DNA of 64,000 nucleotides, from NCBI GenBank assembly GCA_031414805.1, contig JANOQJ010000056.1:60682-124681 (forward strand). The letters run 5' to 3'. Positions 60,497-64,000 of the stretch are shown here, one piece after another. Each line of letters starts with the position of its first letter. Positions within the stretch are counted from its first letter, which is position 1. The stretch is from JAAFIW01 sp031414805 (lineage in GTDB: Bacteria > Pseudomonadota > Gammaproteobacteria > Burkholderiales > Burkholderiaceae_C). The translations under genes and the position numbers were made by a program. Under the pieces are notes generated by a model. That model made no database searches, was not told the DNA's origin, and saw only the letters and a list, made by a program, of their open reading frames with translations.

Positions 60497-61974
60497 GGTT
60501 GAAGCTGCGATTTCTGCACTTTGCCCAGTGCAGTACGCGGCAGGGATGTCACCCGCAGGTAGCGGCGCGGCAGCTTGTAGCGCGCCATGCGTTGCGCTAG
60601 ATAGGCGGTCAGCTCTTGGTCGGTAGCGCTCGTGTGCGAGTGCAGCACCAGGACAACGGCCAGCACTTCACCCCAGCGCGCATCGGGCAGCCCGAGCACC
60701 GCGCACTCGGCTACTGCGGGGTGCGTGGTCAGGGCGTTTTCAACCTCCGCGGGGTAGATATTTTCGCCGCCAGAGATCACCATGTCTTTGGCGCGGCCGA
60801 CGATGGTGTAGCTGCCATCGGCCGCTTGCTGCCCCAAGTCGCCGGTGTGAAACCAGCCGTCTGCGTCGGTCGCAGGCAGGTCGGGCCAGTAGTGGGTCAC
60901 CACGTTTGGCGCGCGCAGCAGCAGCTCGCCCACACCGTTTTGGGCGTCGCGTAATTGCACCTGAACCCCCGGCGTCGGCCAGCCGCACGAGCCTGCGTGA
61001 CTGGCTGCTTTTTCAGGCGGCAGCGCGATGGAAAACGGCCCGGTTTCGGTAGCACCGTACACATTGCAAAGCGGCAGGCCACGCGTTTGAAAAGCGCCCA
61101 GTAGCGCTGGCGGCAGCAGGCTGGAGCCCGCCCACACGGCACGCAGACTGCGCAGGCCTGTGGCCAACCAGTGGGGGTGCTCGGTCAGGGCTTTGAGGGT
61201 GGCCGGCACCTGAAGTGTGAGCGTGGGCGCGTCGCTCTGAATGCTGGCCAGCGTCGCACCCGCGTCAAACCGCGCGTGTAGCAACACGGTGGCACCGGCA
61301 TACAGGGCCGGCAGGGTTTGTATGCACAGGCCACCCACGTGAAACAGCGGCAGCACAGTGAGTACCCGGTCTTGCGCTGTGATGGCCTGCACCTGCGCCG
61401 CGGCGGCCATGTTGGCCAGCAGCGTAGCCTGGGTGTGCATGGCACCTTTGGGCGCTCCCGTGGTGCCGGAGGTGTAGACCAGCAGTACGGGACTGTCGGG
61501 AACTGGCAGGCTGGGTGGATGGGTGGCGGATGGGGCTGGCGTGGTTGCCTGCAACGCCTCATTTGCTATACAAATAATAGCTGTTTGAGCAATGACTGAA
61601 AGGGCTAGCGCCTCAAAAGCCATGTCATGCACCAGCAGGCGTGGCCTGCAGTCAGCCAGCACGGTTTGCAGCTCTGCGGGGGCAAGCCGGTAGTTCAGCG
61701 GCACCAGTACGGCTTGCAACTGCGCCAGCGCAAACAGCAGTGCAAGCTGCCCAGGGTGGTTCAGGCCCAGCCAAGCCACGCGGTCACCGGCGGCGATACC
61801 CCGGCTGCGCAGGACATCCGCCAACGCAAGCGTCTGCGCATGAAGTTGGCAGTAGGTCAGTAGCTGATCTTCAAACTGCAAGGCCACGGCGGTGGGCCGC
61901 GCTCGCGCTTGCTGGGCAAGAAGCTCGGGCAAGGACGAAAAAGTCGGAGGGGATGATGTGCGCGGCGGGTTCAT
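60484..61974 (-). CDS. AMP-dependent acyl-CoA synthetase/ligase
   Basis: 496-residue adenylate-forming ligase. P-loop YTSGTTGAPKGAM (about 170), VYGATETGPF (A5), GWFHTGDLGQ (A7), GRAKDMVISGGENIYPAEVE (A8) and the C-terminal catalytic Lys in PRTALGKVQKSQL. Acyl substrate unknown; relatives are medium-chain or aromatic acid ligases. Residues about 123-137 (SVIAQTAIICIANE-like) are written by dispersed repeat R13, in front of a Pro/Ser-rich loop. No strong Shine-Dalgarno precedes ATG 61974. It may feed the neighbouring pathway but is separated by TetR. Confidence 0.88.
   Translation of the reverse strand: MNPPRTSSPPTFSSLPELLAQQARARPTAVALQFEDQLLTYCQLHAQTLALADVLRSRGIAAGDRVAWLGLNHPGQLALLFALAQLQAVLVPLNYRLAPAELQTVLADCRPRLLVHDMAFEALALSVIAQTAIICIANEALQATTPAPSATHPPSLPVPDSPVLLVYTSGTTGAPKGAMHTQATLLANMAAAAQVQAITAQDRVLTVLPLFHVGGLCIQTLPALYAGATVLLHARFDAGATLASIQSDAPTLTLQVPATLKALTEHPHWLATGLRSLRAVWAGSSLLPPALLGAFQTRGLPLCNVYGATETGPFSIALPPEKAASHAGSCGWPTPGVQVQLRDAQNGVGELLLRAPNVVTHYWPDLPATDADGWFHTGDLGQQAADGSYTIVGRAKDMVISGGENIYPAEVENALTTHPAVAECAVLGLPDARWGEVLAVVLVLHSHTSATDQELTAYLAQRMARYKLPRRYLRVTSLPRTALGKVQKSQLQPLFN
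61564..61607 (-). repeat. Dispersed double-palindrome repeat, copy R13, inside the acyl-CoA ligase gene
   Basis: TTGCTATACAAATAATAGCT through GAAAGGGCTA. It is read in frame in the minus-strand ligase (residues about 123-137), between the N-terminal subdomain and the P-loop. Confidence 0.83.
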
Positions 61975-62056
61975 TTACCAAACTTTACTGTGGGTTCAAC
62001 CGCTGTCTATACCGGGCGCGCAGCATGGCTGCTTCTTGTTTTGAAAGGACACCGCC

Positions 62057-62560
62057 ATGTCAACCCCCGCAACCCCAACATCCCCCCAGCGCAGCCGCCG
62101 CTGGTTTGCCGGTGCCGCAGCGCTCGGCAGCCTGGGCCTGGTCGCCGCAGGGCAAGCCCAGGCTTTCGGTCACGGCATGGGCCGCGGCATGGGCGGCAAC
62201 CCCGAGGAAATGGCCCGCAAGCTGGACTACCGCATTGGCTACCTCATCAAAGAAATCAACGGCACGCCGCAGCAAAAAGACCAGCTGGTAGCCATCGCCA
62301 AAAGTGCCATGGCCGACTTGAAGCCCCTGCGCGAGCAGCACATGCAGGCGCGCAAACAGGGCATGGCTTTGCTGGCGGCCGCCGCGATTGACCGCAATGC
62401 GCTGGAGCAGTTGCGCCTGTCCCAGATGAAGCTGGCCGACGCCAGCAGCGCCCGCCTGCTGCAAGCCATGACCGCCGCTGCCGAGGTGTTTACGCCTGCG
62501 CAGCGCGCCGAGATGGCCACCAAAATGCAGGAGCGCATGGCGCGTCGGCAGCGCGGCTAA
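62057..62560 (+). CDS. Spy/CpxP-like exported protein
   Basis: 167 residues. An export signal with adjacent arginines (RSRRWFAGAAALGSLGLVAAGQAQA, cleavage about 35) could be Tat-type. The mature part is His/Met/Gly-rich at its start (GHGMGRGMGG) and then helical, with FTPAQRAEMATKMQERM near the end, similar to the LTxxQ helices of Spy/CpxP periplasmic chaperones. It lies 45 bp upstream of a CpxR-like regulator, so it is probably the system's periplasmic modulator. GAAAGGA precedes the start. Confidence 0.78.
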   Translation: MSTPATPTSPQRSRRWFAGAAALGSLGLVAAGQAQAFGHGMGRGMGGNPEEMARKLDYRIGYLIKEINGTPQQKDQLVAIAKSAMADLKPLREQHMQARKQGMALLAAAAIDRNALEQLRLSQMKLADASSARLLQAMTAAAEVFTPAQRAEMATKMQERMARRQRG

Positions 62561-62605
62561 GCCGAATCCTTCAGCGGCATCAGAGTCAGCAATTACCATT
62601 CCCCC

Positions 62606-63310
62606 ATGCAACAACTCCTGATGATCGAAGACGACACCCGCCTGGCGGCCATGGTGGGTGAATACCTGGGTCAGTCGGGCTTTGGTTTTGCGCACGTTGC
62701 CGACGGCACCAGTGGGCTGAACCGGCTACAAGACGGCGTGCCACCCGACCTGATCATTCTGGATTTGATGTTGCCCGACATGGACGGTCTGCAGGTGTGC
62801 CGCAGCATCCGCGCGCTGGCCAACGACGCGTCGCGCACCCCCATCCTCATGCTCACGGCCAAGGGCGACCCGATGGACCGGATCATTGGCCTGGAGATGG
62901 GCGCTGACGACTATCTACCCAAACCTTTTGAGCCTCGCGAACTGCTGGCGCGCATCCGCGCGGTGCTGCGCAGGCGCGGCGAGGGGGCGGCTCCGGCGGC
63001 CAAGCTGCTGCGCTTTGGCAGCCTGGAAATTGACCGCGATGCGCGCACCGTGGTGGTGGCAGGCCAGGTCTGCGATTTGACCTCTTACCAATTCGACTTG
63101 CTCATCACCCTGGCCGAGCGCGCGGGCCGCGTACTCACGCGCGACCAGATCATGGAAGCCGTGCGCGGGCGCGAGCTGGAAGCCTTTGACCGCTCCATCG
63201 ATGTGCACATAGGCCGCATCCGCAACGGCATTGAACTGGACGCCAAAGACCCGAAACGCATTTTGACGGTGCGCGGCGTGGGCTATGTGTTTGCCAAGCA
63301 GCAGGATTGA
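62606..63310 (+). CDS. OmpR/CpxR-type response regulator
   Basis: 234 residues. Receiver domain with phospho-acceptor Asp53 in LIILDLMLPDMDG, Thr in MLTAKGD and Lys in YLPKPFEPREL; winged-helix output domain from about 130 (FGSLEIDRDARTVVVAGQVCDLTSYQFDLLITLAERAG...RVLTRDQIMEAVRG) ending RILTVRGVGYVFA. It is followed 8 nt later by its kinase and preceded by the Spy/CpxP-like gene, the layout of a Cpx-like envelope-stress system. Confidence 0.92.
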   Translation: MQQLLMIEDDTRLAAMVGEYLGQSGFGFAHVADGTSGLNRLQDGVPPDLIILDLMLPDMDGLQVCRSIRALANDASRTPILMLTAKGDPMDRIIGLEMGADDYLPKPFEPRELLARIRAVLRRRGEGAAPAAKLLRFGSLEIDRDARTVVVAGQVCDLTSYQFDLLITLAERAGRVLTRDQIMEAVRGRELEAFDRSIDVHIGRIRNGIELDAKDPKRILTVRGVGYVFAKQQD

Positions 63311-63318
63311 GCCGGCGC

Positions 63319-64000
63319 ATGTGGAAACGGTTCACCTCGCATTTGTATGTGCGCATCTGGCTCGCCGTGGTGGCGACGGTGGTGGTGCTGACCTTTCTGG
63401 TGGGCGCAGCCTGGCAGCTCAATCGCGACCCGCCACAACTGCCGCTGCGCGAAGTGCTGGTGCACAACGCGGCCGGAGAGGTCATTGGCACGGCCCAAAC
63501 CAAACCCGGCCGCAGGCTGGGGGACGACCTGGAATTTGAGGTGCTGACCAAGGACGGCCAGACCCTGAACCTGCTGCTGCCCCGGCCCAGGCGTCCGCCC
63601 GGCGGCAACCCCTGGATGCGCCCCCCCTTTGGTTTCGGCTTTGGCTGGATGCTTGCTCTGGTGGCTCTGGCAGTGGCAGTGGGCGCTTACCCCGTCATGC
63701 GGCGCCTGACGCTGCGGCTGGAAGCCCTGCAGCGCGGCGTGGAACGCTGGGGCGCGGGCGACCTGTCGGCGCGGGTCGACGCGGCTGGCCATGACGAAGT
63801 GGCTTTTCTGGCGGGCCGCTTTAACCACGCCGCCGAACGCATTGAAACCCTGATGGAATCGCACAAATCGCTGCTGGCCAACGCCTCGCACGAGCTGCGC
63901 TCGCCGCTGGCGCGCATCCGCATGGGGCTGGAATTGTTAGCCCCCACGCTCGGCACTGGCGTGTCCTCGCTGCCCCCCGAGGGGGCTGGCCTTGCTTGGG
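63319..64000 (+). CDS. Sensor histidine kinase, CpxA/EnvZ-like (cut by window edge)
   Basis: ATG 63319 opens MWKRFTSHLYVRIWLAVVATVVVLTFLVGAAW. The visible 227 residues have a first membrane helix (about 11-32), a short periplasmic loop, a second helix (about 110-130), a HAMP domain (RRLTLRLEALQRGVERWGAGDLSARV) and the HisKA phospho-acceptor His191 in ANASHELRSPLARIRMGLEL. No stop is reached; the ATPase domain lies beyond the window. The last 60 nt (from 63941) look like a common Comamonadaceae intergenic repeat read in frame (LGTGVSSLPPEGAGLAW), unexpected in the dimerisation helix. Confidence 0.88.
   Translation, partial: MWKRFTSHLYVRIWLAVVATVVVLTFLVGAAWQLNRDPPQLPLREVLVHNAAGEVIGTAQTKPGRRLGDDLEFEVLTKDGQTLNLLLPRPRRPPGGNPWMRPPFGFGFGWMLALVALAVAVGAYPVMRRLTLRLEALQRGVERWGAGDLSARVDAAGHDEVAFLAGRFNHAAERIETLMESHKSLLANASHELRSPLARIRMGLELLAPTLGTGVSSLPPEGAGLAW
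63941..64000 (+). repeat. GC-rich hairpin repeat at the window edge, inside the kinase frame
   Basis: The segment holds a CCCCCGAGGGGG hairpin (63973-63985) preceded by CTCGGCACTGGCGTGTCCTC. I recall similar units in many Comamonadaceae gene borders. It is cut by the window end. Confidence 0.55.

Noticed and set aside
617..61607. CRISPR array
   Set aside because: The short repeats are scattered over 61 kb, in both orientations, without regular spacers or cas genes.

Overview
The window is a 64 kb stretch of a GC-rich bacterial chromosome. Gene content and order point to Burkholderiales, most likely Comamonadaceae of the Rhodoferax/Polaromonas kind. The clues are ccsA - PP0621-family gene - pilS - pilR - ampD divergent from ffh, a SET-domain gene ahead of birA, SPOR, AtuA-like and Tm-1-like genes, Liv-type ABC transporters, and a dense dispersed short repeat with TACTGCTCAAGCAGCTATT at its core. 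The genus is inference. No tRNA, rRNA, CRISPR array, complete insertion sequence or phage structural gene was seen.

Layout. 1-9 kb holds housekeeping genes: the 3' part of pyrF, a minus-strand SET / birA / SPOR unit, topB fused to a SWIB domain, chaA, creD and an orphan membrane protein. 9.1-10 kb is an MntA/HepT toxin-antitoxin pair. 10.2-14.9 kb holds a secreted S8 protease lipoprotein, a small anchored partner and a winged-helix/TolB-like/TPR regulator. 14.9-19.1 kb is a minus-strand Mla/Pqi-type lipid-transport operon (permease, ATPase, MCE protein, lipoprotein) that ends in a cyclic-nucleotide-binding protein. 19.2-23.4 kb is an acyl-CoA catabolic unit (enoyl-CoA hydratase, AtuA-like protein, mmsA). 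23.5-27.3 kb is an AT-richer surface-glycan cassette (O-acyltransferase, GtrA, GtrB-type transferase, DUF2142 protein) lying between mmsA and a GMC oxidoreductase. 29-34.9 kb holds a YheT-type hydrolase, a DUF1800/DUF1501 export pair and small unknowns. 34.9-41.6 kb is ampD, pilR, pilS, a PP0621-family gene, ccsA and ffh. 41.7-44.2 kb holds a thioesterase and acetoacetyl-CoA synthetase.

44.3-59.5 kb is the most striking region: fifteen consecutive minus-strand genes, many overlapping by 1-4 nt, headed by a divergent TetR gene with a palindromic operator candidate between them. They encode an FAA-hydrolase-family enzyme, an alpha/beta hydrolase, two tandem amidohydrolases, a five-part Liv-type importer whose second ATPase is fused to a Tm-1-type UPF0261 domain, a PEP-hydrolase-family TIM barrel (matching the other half of plant Tm-1), a flotillin, two SRPBCC proteins, an NTF2-like exported protein and a VOC protein. 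This reads as an uptake-and-breakdown pathway for an unidentified organic compound. 60.5-64 kb has an acyl-CoA ligase, a Spy/CpxP-like protein and a CpxR/CpxA-like two-component pair that runs off the window.

Across the region the short double-palindrome repeat occurs about fourteen times. Several copies are read in frame inside genes or supply start or stop codons. A separate REPIN-like inverted pair lies in frame inside the AtuA-like gene.
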